DNA from: Sanderia malayensis
Lineage: Eukaryota; Cnidaria; Scyphozoa; Semaeostomeae; Pelagiidae
Direction: 5' to 3'
Assembly (NCBI GenBank): GCA_013076295.1
Contig: RQOL01000531.1
Coordinates: forward strand, 4,960,001 to 5,024,000
DNA length: 64,000 bases
Numbering within the stretch: position 1 is the stretch's first letter; the number at the start of each line of letters is the position of its first letter. The notes under the pieces are model-generated. The model was not told where the DNA came from. It worked only from the letters and a program-made list of their open reading frames with translations, and did no database searches. The position numbers were made by a program, and so were the translations under genes. Of this stretch, positions 11,457-21,515 are shown in pieces.

Positions 11457-12287
11457 TACGGGCCACACGAGCACACGAGCAATATATAAGACATTCTTTT
11501 AAGGATTGAAAAAATCAGCACTCTTGTTATATGGTTTCCTTTGAAAGGTTTGCCTTGTTTGCTTCACACATGACGAAAAAGACATTTCAATATTTTTTTA
11601 TATAGATTTGTATAGATTTTTATATGGCTGTAGTTGCTGTTATTGTATTTTTACTTTTCGTTATATTAGATTTTTATAATTTAGTTTAGAAATGTACATG
11701 ATATGAGCTTGTGCTTAAGCTCTAATGATGACAATGATGAAAATTCGGAATTCACATGTTTCGTTGTTGTTTTGTTTTTGTTTTGTTTTTGTTTTGTTTT
11801 TGTTTTTACAGATTTTATAGTTTGCTGTTTCGGTTGTTTATTCTCAGTTTAGGGAGTAATAATATATCACGTAGTATACGACAAAAGCACTGTACAAATA
11901 GATTATAATCCACGTGAATATTGCGTCATTTTTGAGTTAATTGCAAACTATTCCCCTTTTACAGATTCCTCTTTTACAGATTTGAAAAAGGGGGAATATG
12001 ATGTCATACGACATCGTGTGACGTCATATGCCCTTTTTCCCTATTCCCCGTTCCTCGTTCCCTGATTCCCCGTGTCCCTTTTACAGATAGCCGAATTGTT
12101 ATCCCCATGTCTCTTCAAACGTGTATACAATTTTCTGGCGCACCCGGTAATTCAAATTATCTGACATTTGTCATCGCTCCAGCAGCATGTCTATGGCCTG
12201 ATGGAGATGTACCCATAGCTATTCGGGGGAAATTTCACATAAATAAAAATTTCTCCATTGGAAGCCCCATTTTAAGTAATCCATTGG
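11457..12287. other. Intergenic, no gene recognised
   Basis: AT-rich sequence with a low-complexity (tttttgttttg)n tract at about 11765-11812 and a short imperfect palindrome around 12000-12030 (atgatgtcatacgacatcgt). Nothing else is supportable. Confidence 0.6.
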
Positions 12288-12404
12288 ATACTTAAAATTT
12301 TATCTACTTGTGAAGCGATACTTGTATATTAATTTATACTGTTTTGCTTCAATGTACCCAATGCTCTCTGCGCACATGAACACACCTCTGTTGGGACACA
12401 ATAG
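12288..12404. repeat. 117-bp direct repeat, left copy
   Basis: Begins atacttaaaattttatctac and ends gttgggacacaatag. It matches 13496-13612 at about 115 of 117 positions, in the same orientation. The two copies enclose the tyrosine-recombinase relic. Confidence 0.93.
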
Positions 12405-12479
12405 ACATTTGCTCATCACTCGTCGGATGCAGACCCACTTCCCCGGGAGATTCTCTCGGAGTTTCTGAGGCATCTACTT

Positions 12480-13470
12480 TTTCCGCCTTGGACCAGGGCT
12501 GGCAGCATCTGCTGACGAATTCCCTGGCCAGCTCCACGCCGAAAACATATAGCTCTGCTCAAAAACAGTTGTGGCGTGGCTTTGTTGACGGGCGTCGATC
12601 TCCTTTCCCTATATCCGAATTGACATTGTTGCGTTTCATCGCGAGCTGAAGCGAAACACATAAAGCATCTTCAATTAAGATCTATTTAGCAGCTGTCCGT
12701 TCACTTCAATTACGTCATGGCTATCCTGACCCCCTGGAAGGTAGTTTGTGAATCCCTATGGCTATGCAAGGCCTACGCAGAATTCATGTCGCACCATCTG
12801 AACAAAAAATGTCTATTACTCCATTTGTTCTGACGCTTATCAAATCCCAGCTGGATCTTTCGGTCTTTGACGATATAATGCTATGGGCAGCTTGTCTGAC
12901 TGCATTCTTTGGTTTTCTTCGGGCCTCGGAATTCACCGTATCTCCGGAAGGTTTCCTTGCTGCCCGACATTTGACGGTTGCCAGTATTACAACCAATGAT
13001 GGTTTGCCATCCGGATCGTATCTTTATTGACTTAAAGTTTTCTAAAACAGAACAATTCGGTAAAGGTTACTCAGTCGTCTTAAGCAAATCCGGTAACACC
13101 TTGTGCACGGTTCTCGCATTTCTTCGTTACCTGCACGTTCGCGGAAGTGCTAATGGTCCGTTATTTCGTTGAGAGAACTATTCCCCCTGTAATATCGTTA
13201 GAAGTTGCAGAGGGAGTCAGCACGCGACTACATTCTGGTTTATTTGTATCTTGACTGATTCAATATTACATTACACCATAACTTATTACATTACGTAACA
13301 TGCTGTGCACGCTGTGTGCACGTGAGGTATTTCATGAATACTACACCCCCTGACAAAAAGAACCTTAAACACCAGATTACAACACATCTTGCGGCCTAAA
13401 ACGTTCACATTGCACAGCTTCCACGTGGGGGCTGCAACAGGGCTAACCTCCGATTACGCCGTACTTTATA
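12480..13470 (+). pseudogene. Tyrosine recombinase (DIRS/Ngaro- or Crypton-type) relic
   Basis: Read in pieces on the plus strand. At about 12495-12650 is an N-terminal SAM-like core-binding segment (S-S-A-Q-K-Q-L-W and L-T-L-L-R-F). At 12680-12750 comes I-Y-L-A-A-V-R-S-L. At 12758-13025 is the catalytic domain with F-F-G-F-L-R-A-S-E-F-T, containing the first catalytic Arg. After a frameshift near 13020 it continues to 13172 with F-S-K-T-E-Q and R-Y-L-H-V-R-G-S. Near 13410-13440 H-S-F-H-V-G-A-A stands where the family has H-x-x-R-x-G, so the second catalytic Arg is lost. At least two in-frame stops add to the decay. The pattern matches recombinases of invertebrate DIRS-like or Crypton elements. 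No RT is seen here, so the class is not settled. Confidence 0.75.
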
Positions 13471-13495
13471 TACTACTTGATTTCAATTATCATAT

Positions 13496-13612
13496 ATACT
13501 TAAAATTTTATCTACTTGCGAAGCGAAACTTGTATATTAATTTATACTGTTTTGCTTCAATGTACCCAATGCTCTCTGCGCACATGAACACACCTCTGTT
13601 GGGACACAATAG
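13496..13612. repeat. 117-bp direct repeat, right copy
   Basis: Second copy of 12288-12404; two substitutions noted. Same orientation. Confidence 0.93.
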
Positions 13613-13698
13613 GTTATTTGGTTACCTTGTCTATAAACAAATATGCAAAATGGTAGTCGGGAGGGAAGTAACTTTGTAATATCTGACACTGAAGCATA

Positions 13699-14745
13699 TA
13701 ATAATAATAATAATAATAATAATCAATTTATTTAAAGTTGGCTGGTAAATACATAGCGTGATTAACAAGTTAATTTTGCTAATTAAAGCCAACTATTTAA
13801 AATACTGAATAAAATCTAAAAATCTATAATGTTTATTAAGATTCTACTTAAAATAGTCCATATAATTTTTTAAATAAATCTAAAATGTTTATTTAAAATC
13901 TACTTAAAATAGCCATATAAGTTCTTAAATAAATGATTAAAACAAGCTAATAATAATTCATATAAAAAGAGTAGTGTATGGTACAATAAAAGATTTTAAA
14001 ATGTAAAATGAAAGTAATGTTAAAAATTTTACGATTATAAATATCCAAGGTTTGGAACGAACGGTCTGCAGAGTCTACATGTGCATTCATTACCGCGCCA
14101 TTTTTTTATCTTTGACCTAAATTGCAAGAAGGATTCAACATTTCTTATTTCTTCAGGGATGCGATACCAAAGTTGAGGCCCTCTATATCTTACAGTTTCA
14201 GAACCAAAATGTACAGTTTTAATCCTTGGCAAGAAAAATTCATTGCCATTTCTCAGGTTAAACATAATTTCTCGCTGCCTGAAAATGTCACTCATAAAAG
14301 GATGGCTTAAATTGTTCTGAGTTTTGAACATTTCTAACATAAGTGTTTGTAGATTTTTAGTGTGGATGGTCACAGCTTTGTCTTTTTCCAATAATGTCTC
14401 AAAATTAGATTCATAGTCCTTATATGCAATCCTTAAAGCTCTTTCGTGAATTTTATCAATTTTATTGTTTAAATTTCTGCTATGAAACATCCAAGCTAAC
14501 GGGCAGTATTGAAATTGGCTTATGACGAACGATCTCATTAAAAGTCGTAATTTGCTTGAGTCCATATAGGGAGACAGACGAGAAAGTGCAAAAAGTTTAT
14601 TGCCGGCCTTTTTACATAACTTTGTGATGTGCGTTTCAAAAGTAAGTTTATTATCGATTGTGACACCTAGCAGTTTTTTCTGATCTGTATTCTCGATACT
14701 ACTGTTACCTATATTTACCGTAACTGATTTTCTATATTAACCGAT
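13699..14745 (-). mobile_element. 5'-truncated CR1-like LINE with (TTA)n tail
   Basis: The minus strand reads K-K-L-L-G-V-T-I-D-N-K-L-T-F (about 14660-14700), the thumb segment after the RT core, and stays open to 14035. It contains Q-F-Q-Y-C-P-L-A-W-M, K-I-D-K-I-H-E-R-A-L-R and a C-terminal Cys cluster (C-T-C-R-L-C). The RT catalytic core is missing, so the copy is truncated at the 5' end. The 3' end is marked by an AAT/ATT run at about 13699-13722, the usual microsatellite tail. The C-terminus resembles the LINE at 55998-57927. Confidence 0.85.
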
Positions 14746-14999
14746 AACCGATCAACTATATTTACCTTTACCGTAGCAGACGGGAATTTTCATTCTATAA
14801 TGATATTTGACTCTTGATTCAGGTGACGAAATGGAGTTACTGAGAGACATGTAGTGTCTCGAACATCGACACAAGCAAAGCACAAAATTTTCATCACCGC
14901 AACCTGGCAAGGGTATAGATAGTCCTCCGCGAGGATACAACAACATTTCTAAATTTTCAGTGTCTCAAATATAAACACAAACACGATTTTAATCACCGC

Positions 15000-15420
15000 A
15001 TTGATTGCCAAGCCTTTAGGTAGTGGGGCCTTTTGCTTGCTACCTTTTACGACATATATGTTCCTTAGAAGGTTACCGCCGATTACTCGCGGTGGATCGT
15101 GCTGGGCGCCTTCATTGTGATTTTTTTACTTTTTACGTTTATTATTATACTTACGTTCCTGACATGCCATTTTCCAGAGGTTTATTGTTTGGAGGGTTGA
15201 GAGGAATTACTAGCTCTAAAGCCAAATATAAATGAATTAGTTAAATAGTTGGTAGGCAAAACAAAAATATTACGTTCGGTGGGGTCACACTCCCTGTTCT
15301 GTGGCAGGAGAATTTGCACGGCAAATCGGGATCACCGACCGTAAAAGCGTATCCCTACTCAAGCAATCCGGGCGGGTAGGCTAACCGCCCAATTTCTTGA
15401 GATAACATTAATGATGTATA
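15000..15420 (+). repeat. Interspersed repeat family, copy 1
   Basis: Contains ttccttagaaggttaccgcc, then gttcctgacatgccattt, then a terminal block starting ttcggtggggtcacactc and ending caatttcttgagataacatt. The same blocks in the same order occur inverted at 17240-17650, and the terminal block alone at 16432-16560. No coding sequence is recognised. Confidence 0.7.
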
Positions 15421-16431
15421 TGTGAGAGAATGCAGAGATGTTTTCAGAATCTACATGGACTATTTATGCTCAGATTTGGCTTTTTAAGATATATCTGATG
15501 CTGCTAAGTTGCTGTCACTCCAGTCTTTTCAAAACGAAATACTTTTACATCACGTCTGGCTGGAACGCCAAGTTGCTACAGTGTTTTCATCCGAGTAGAA
15601 GTCGGAGAAATGAAATAGAACTAATCGCAATATTCTGCATAGCAATTTATTATCATAGTCAGAGGTGTTACAAGTTTTTTGTTAAAACATGATGGTTCAA
15701 AAATTCCAAATGGACAAAACATGAAACTGGTGTTTCCATAGCGTAATTTCTGTCTGGCCTGTATGTGTTGTGAGCAAAACGCACGCACGCCTTCAGCTCT
15801 CCTTATTTGTTTCATTTCATTTCAAATTTGAAAACGGCTGCTTGAAAATCCCATTTATTGATTAACTGATGTCGGAATAAGATGTCGTTTGAGTGACCGC
15901 GCGGTTTGTAGTACCCTTTTTCAGAACGCCGCTATAGCGTTACCGTGTGCTCAAATTTTTTGGTTCATAGCTGAAACGACGCGCGGAAAGTTATAGTTTT
16001 TTACCTTGGAAACAATCTTTTAATAAAGGCCGGGGTTGGGCATAGTGCAGATTCGTAAACTTTTCCCCCATACCCTCCCATTATAAAGTCGATCTGTGTC
16101 ATGGTTATGACGTCATACCATGTCGCAGTCAGTGCCCAATTTCAAAGCTAAATTTAGCATACTCATCGTGATCAAATAAAAACGAAACAAGCACCAAAGT
16201 AATCAGTAAAGAAAAATTTTACTTTTTGCAAAAAGATGGGAAAGTGATTTTTGATTGCAGTACGCCTTTAATAACGGTGTAGTTCACATCGTCGTGCACC
16301 GTGGATTGACAACTGTAACAATCGATTGGAGGAGTGGGGTGGATCTAGCCATATTATAACATCCACCTGATGTCAATTTTCTTGTGCAAGTCACGGGGAC
16401 CCTATTATAAATTATCTTACTAGCTGTTAAC
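15421..16431. other. Intergenic, no gene recognised
   Basis: No conserved reading frame, RNA gene or clear repeat could be supported. Confidence 0.5.
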
Positions 16432-16560
16432 ATTATTTAATGTTATCGCAAGAAATTGGGCGTTGAGCATACCGGCCCGAATTGCTTGAGTAGGAATAAG
16501 CATTTACGGTCGGTGATACCGAATTGCTATGCAAATTTCGGCCGATACACCTGGTAGTAC
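16432..16560 (-). repeat. Interspersed repeat family, copy 2 (terminal block only)
   Basis: The reverse complement matches the terminal block of copies 1 and 3: tcaccgaccgtaaatgct, ctactcaagcaattcggg and caatttcttg are shared. Confidence 0.7.
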
Positions 16561-16654
16561 TAACCGGACTGGTCAAACTGCAGACTAATGACTGAAACCA
16601 TAATTTAAACTCAAACAAACAATAAAAGAGGACAGGGTGGCTGGGAGAAATCAA

Positions 16655-17250
16655 TCCTTGTTCTATGCGCTACGCCTCAGAATGATTGTTGCATCTGAGC
16701 ATGTGAATATGCTTACTCTTGCGTGCATAATAAACGTACCCCCTCCCCTGTATATTAATTGATGAAAATTTTTCCCAGCCCCCGGAGCTTATTATGACCC
16801 CCCGCTTATTGTTTTTTGGCAATTCAAATTATTGAATATTTTGTTTTGCGCTGCTTTGTAATAAAAATGTTGGGTTTTGTATGAAGTTGTGAGTCCGTGA
16901 GATGGAAATCGGTTTAAAACATCGAAAAATATGACTTGTCAGTACTGGGCATGCTAGCCCGTCTGTTTAATGTTCAAGGAGATTCAGACTCCCCCGTTTA
17001 TTTTGACCCCCCACTAATTAGTTTTTACAATTTTTCCCACCCCCTGCTTATTTTGACCCCCGTTTATTATGCACACAAAAGTACTCGAAGTAAATACGAA
17101 AGAGAAAGAGACTAGCGCCGTCAATCTATCTGCTGGACTCGTTAACCACACCCTTATGGGATCATCTTGATGGACATACACAAGGGTCTATTCGCAATGG
17201 CAATTTCTATCGCCCATTAACTTTTCTTGAATTGCATTTAAGAACTATTT
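16655..17250. repeat. Repeat shared with 23515-23735, interrupted by a MITE
   Basis: Segments 16655-16718 and 17087-17250 match 23515-23735 with scattered differences (for example ttgttctatgcgctacgcct and gccgtcaatctatctgctgg). The later copy lacks the 363-bp insert. Confidence 0.8.
16719..17081. mobile_element. 363-bp MITE, TSD TACTC, with an empty paralogous site
   Basis: The ends are inverted: gtgcataataaacg on the left and cgtttattatgcac on the right. TACTC flanks both sides (16714-16718 and 17082-17086) and occurs once at 23581-23585 in the repeat copy without the insert. The interior is rich in cccccgtttatt-like motifs. There is no coding capacity. Confidence 0.85.
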
Positions 17251-17650
17251 AATGTTATGTCAAGAAATTGGCCGTTGAGCATACCGGCCCCAATTGCTTG
17301 AGTAGGAATAAGCATTTACGGTCGGTGATACAGATTTGCTGTGCAACTTTCGGCCCGCAGAACACGAAGTGTGACCCCACCGAACCTATTACTATATTGT
17401 TTTTATTATTATTATTATTGCTTTTATTATTTCCTCTCTAAGAACTTAAAACTTTCAAAAATTAGCTATTTCTGGGAACTAGGTGGAGGTGACTTCTCCT
17501 CGACTCCACAAAAGGAGTTAACCAAAATGGCAGGTCAGGAACAAATCGATAATTATATACGCAAATCAAAAGATCATAAAAGAAGTCACCTGCTGCCAGC
17601 TTCAGCGGCTGACGGTAACCTCCTAAGGAAACTAGAAGCAAAAACAGGCC
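17240..17650 (-). repeat. Interspersed repeat family, copy 3
   Basis: In reverse complement it has ttccttaggaggttaccgtc, gttcctgacctgccattttg and the terminal block beginning ttcggtggggtcacacttcg. A (att)n run lies at about 17400-17425. The open stretches here are repeat sequence, not genes. Confidence 0.7.
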
Positions 17651-17695
17651 GGAGGCGTAAGGGCTCACGAACCCAAAGACTGGCACGTTGTAGCA

Positions 17696-18285
17696 ATTTC
17701 AATTTCACTTGGTATTAACCCACTAAAGACAGGTGCATAATTCAGTTGGTATCAACCCACCAACCGACGGCGTATTATGTCTGGGCGTAAAATTCTGCTG
17801 GCATTCAGCGAAAAGCAACTGCGTATGAGTTTTAGGCCTAAAATTATTGTGATAGTACTAAGCAACCAACGACGGCGTGTAACTGTTGTTGGTATTAAGG
17901 CACCAACAATAGTGTATAATTCATGTTGGCATTAAGACACCAAAGACGGCGTTTAATTTTCGTTGGTATGAAGCCACCAACTATGGCGTATATTTGTTCG
18001 GCATAAAATTCTCTTGGTATTAAGTCACGAACCATGGCATGTACTTTGTGGGCGTAAAACCCTGTCAGTATTAAGCCATGCACCATGGCGTATGATTTTA
18101 AGGCATACAATTATCTTTACTATGGCATATAACTATGGGGTGAAACCTCGTTGGTGTTAAGCCCGCAGCTATGGCGTATTCGGTTTGGGCGTAATTCTGT
18201 TTGTAGCTATTAAGCCCCTAACGACAACGTATAATTTTGTTGGTATAAAACCAATCACAACGGCGCACAATTGTGTCACTATAGC
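17696..18285. repeat. Degenerate minisatellite, units of about 37-51 bp
   Basis: About a dozen diverged units read roughly ttggtattaagccaccaac, then a-tatggcgtataatttt, sometimes followed by gggcgtaaaattct. Clear adjacent 37-bp units start at about 17891 and 17928. Unit length alternates as the second half is present or absent. Confidence 0.75.
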
Positions 18286-18410
18286 CATGTGTTGGTATTG
18301 TTTGCAAAACGTTGAATTTGATTGTTCACATTCTCTGTTTGATGTGAAATCGACGGTTTCACACGGGTATACATGTATTGATAGGGACACCGCAGTGCAT
18401 CCACCATAAA

Positions 18411-18467
18411 TGCACCAGACTAGAAATATAAATATATAGCATATATTTATATTTCTAGTCTGGTGCA
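18411..18467. repeat. Perfect 26-bp-arm hairpin
   Basis: The arm tgcaccagactagaaatata plus aatata is followed by a 5-bp loop (tagca) and its exact reverse complement. AT-rich inner stem, mixed outer stem. Confidence 0.92.
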
Positions 18468-18498
18468 AATATTTATATATACGTATAAATATATCTTA

Positions 18499-18738
18499 TC
18501 ACTGGTTAGACCACGTGTTGTTAAGCCAAGTTTAATGGACAGGCACCCTACTGCTCCCTGTTGCGCCATGTTAGCATACCTCCCCAGTGGGTGGTCAGTT
18601 GGCTTCGTATTACATTTGTGCTGCATGCTTGTCAAATTGCTGCTTGGTTTTACTGTTTTACCGCTTGTACATCTCATAATTGGCTCCAAGTTTCAAGAGG
18701 TTATTTAGTATCTATTGATTGCTGTTGATTGCTGTTGT
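18499..18738. repeat. About 240-bp direct repeat, copy 1
   Basis: Starts actggttagaccacgtgttg and includes ggtggtcagttggcttcgta and caagaggttatttagtat. It repeats in the same orientation at 19813-20045 with scattered differences. Confidence 0.85.
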
Positions 18739-18743
18739 GGAAT

Positions 18744-18788
18744 AGCCCTGCTTTATGCACAAAAGTAAAGTGTGCATAAAGCAGGGCT
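18744..18788. repeat. Perfect 18-bp-arm hairpin
   Basis: Arms agccctgctttatgcaca (18744-18761) and the exact reverse complement (18771-18788), with a 9-bp loop aaagtaaag. Confidence 0.92.
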
Positions 18789-18806
18789 CGCTCTAGGATA
18801 AAGGCC

Positions 18807-19387
18807 TACCGTAAATGACGAAATTAGCGCCCGGGCGCTTATTTAAAACATGAACTTTTAGAGGGGGCGCTAATTCAGCGGGGGCGGTTAATTCAGCAGG
18901 GGCGCTTATTAATTTTTGCTCAAACAATGTAAGGGAGAAAATTTATTTCCAGTTGTCTATCAGTTCATTTTTGATGAATATTATAACAGGCGTAATACAA
19001 AAGAATTAAAAAATGAAATGTCTTATAAGATGTCGATTTCTTCATCTTCTTCTTGGCCTGAATCAACCATTAGAAATTGAGGTCCTGCTATTGCAACATC
19101 GCTTTTCACAATTTCAAACGGATCAACATCGCTTAGGATTGACAATTGACTTTTTAAAGCCTCCCTTACAGCTTGGCAAGGCTGCTTTTCCTTGTTTTTA
19201 AGTATATTGAAATAAATCTTGACAATAAAATTCGTTTTTTTTTCTATATTCAAATAAGCGCCCCATTTGTTTAGGAGGCGCTTAGTCAAGCAGGGGCGCT
19301 TATTACAAAAATTGCCTTTATCCGGGAGGCGCTTATTCGGCAGGGGCGGTAATTCGGCAGGGGGCGCTAATTTCGTCATTCACGGTA
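18807..19387. mobile_element. 581-bp TIR element of the TACCGT...GCGCCC type
   Basis: The left end reads TACCGTAAATGACGAAATTA and the right end in reverse complement reads TACCGTGAATGACGAAATTA; both continue into GCGCCC (one mismatch in about 26). The interior has repeated gcgcttatt/ggcgctaatt motifs. An open frame on the minus strand (19379-19023) ends in an acidic tail (E-E-D-E-E-I-D-I-L) and might be a transposase remnant, but I cannot identify it. No clear target duplication is seen. Confidence 0.75.
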
Positions 19388-19812
19388 CTGCAATCAAAAA
19401 CGTGATATTATTTTTGTGCGTTTCATTATAAATCTATTCGAACTCATCATAAAACCGTTTTTAGAATGAAAGTTGATCCAGTAGAACTGTTTTTACAAGC
19501 CCGCAAAGTCGTCAATCTTTCCATTTCAACTGCGACGGCCGTGAGGTCATAACCATGACACATTTCAAGCTTTTGTATTCAAGAGTATGTAGCTTTTTAC
19601 TGTACTGTTTATAACTCGACAAATGGTTCATAAATCAAAAATCTTTTTGAAAGCCATAAATATTAAAGTACTTTCATAAATTCTAAAGTTTTTTTTCATA
19701 ATTTTAGAAAACGATTTGGGCAAAGTAATTGGGTCTGAATTGGGATAGTTTTGGTCGTGACGTCACTCTGCGGGAGGACGATCAGCCGCGGCGGAGAGCG
19801 GAAGCAAAAAAT

Positions 19813-20045
19813 AACTGGTTAGACCACGTGTTGTTTAACCAAGTTTAATGGACATGCACCCTACTGCTCCCTTTTACGCCATGTTAGCATACCTCCCCAG
19901 TAGGTGGTCAGTTGGCTTCGTATTACATTTGTGCTGCATGCTCGCCAAATTGCTACATAGTATTACATTTGATCACTTGTGCATCTCATAATTGGCTCCA
20001 CGTTTCAAGAGGTTATTTAGTATTTATTGATTGCCGTTGTGGCTT
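19813..20045. repeat. About 233-bp direct repeat, copy 2
   Basis: Matches 18499-18738. It is separated from copy 1 by the 581-bp TIR element plus about 500 bp. Confidence 0.85.
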
Positions 20046-21254
20046 TTACGCTGGGCTTTTTTGGTCGTATAATAGCTGCCTTGGTCACTCCGGAATTGTA
20101 AGTTACTCCTTGTATCGTACCTTCAGGCCCGAGTTCTCGGTGAGATCGTTCCATCTATTTTGCTATTTCTTATTCTCGTACATGTACCTCCATGCTGATA
20201 TGAATTAATGTACATAATTTTAACGAACCTACAGATTACGAAACTCCTCTTTTGCTCGCCTCTTATTGCCGTTGCTTACCTTGCCCGATACGAGTGTCTT
20301 TGTTACTCGTCTTTTCTTCTTTTCTCCATCCTTGTTACCCATTCCCGCATATCTGACAAAGCAGACCATTGCTGGTACAAATGTTGATTTACTGCTACAC
20401 TGCCTGTGCAGTATTACAAAAGCTGCCAATTACTGCGCCATCTGTCTCATTGTCCCGCTTGACTTGCACCAAGCTATTAGGAATTCATCCGTTTAACGAT
20501 TGGGCCGCGACCTGGTTCGTTTACCTGGGATTGATGGCGCAATGCCATCCTGCAGAACTTTCACAGCTAGTTACGGGCAGCGAATTCCTCTGCATACCAC
20601 GAGGTACCTGGCCTTGGTTGGCTGGATCACGATGCAGCCTTCCAGAAAAGTGCAGCTGGTAACCCGTCAATTAGTTGGGCAGAGGCATCACCCCCCTGTG
20701 GGTCACAACCGTGCTCTCGGCACGTTCACATCAACCCAGTGCTATTCAACCCAGTGCTACTCAATCCATGCCAACAACCGATGGCACCTCTATTTGCTTC
20801 AAATCCTCCCCACCTGCTGATTCCTTCATTGCTGATCTATTTATGGCGCCCATCATCCGCGCTCTGTCTGCTCCAGCGCCTTGCCCAGCTACAATTGAAA
20901 TCAACGTGAGGAAACGCAGGTGGCTCATATTGAATCTTTTGCAATTCAGGATCGTCTAGCCCAAAATGAAAACGCACACGCCAGCTTTAACGCTAAGAGC
21001 CATAAAATTATATTTAGATTTGCTGATCTGACAACGTTATTTCTGGACGGCCGGCTGTACTGCTTTTTCAGTTTTCTAAGAGCTGCAGAAAATTTCGTTA
21101 TGCTAATCATTTTCTTATTCTATTGCTCATCTGTTTTGCTTGTTATGCGGCTACTCATTATTCTTGTGTCACATGTTTTTAACGCTTCTGCTGTCTATGG
21201 CTTCGCACCTAGTTCCATGAAAGCTCTTACGGCACCAAGAGCCTCCAGTCAGCA
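20046..21254. other. Intergenic, no gene recognised
   Basis: Several open stretches exist on both strands but none shows a family motif. A short local duplication cccagtgctattcaacccag lies at about 20736-20765. Confidence 0.5.
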
Positions 21255-21515
21255 CTGTTCGGGTCTTACCTGCGTGAGTCAGTATTGCCTTGCATTTTGC
21301 CGGTGGCTGTCTTTGTATGATGAGCCAACCCCAAGTTGTTGCTGCTCATGTCTCGCATGCGTGAGTCAGTGTTTCCGGCATTCGACCTGCGGCTGTTTTT
21401 GCATGATGAGCCAACCCCAAGTTCTTGCCATCAGCTCCTCACCTGCCTGAGTCAGTATTGTCTTGCATTCGGACGGCAGCCGTCTTTGTATGATGAGCCA
21501 ACCCGAAATTGTTGC
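21255..21515. repeat. Tandem repeat, three units of about 86-87 bp
   Basis: Units are anchored by tgcgtgagtcagt at 21271, tgcgtgagtcagt at 21358 and tgcctgagtcagt at 21444. Each is followed by gatgagccaaccc. Identity between units is high but incomplete. Confidence 0.85.

Noticed and set aside
12000..12035. gacgtcat palindromes as a possible CRE-type promoter site
   Set aside because: No gene follows at a sensible distance; the sequence is in a repeat-rich intergenic stretch.
17895..18110. Open stretch on the minus strand with repeated A-M-V-x-G-L-I-P-x-x-F-Y-A
   Set aside because: It is the translation of the 37-51 bp minisatellite, not a gene.
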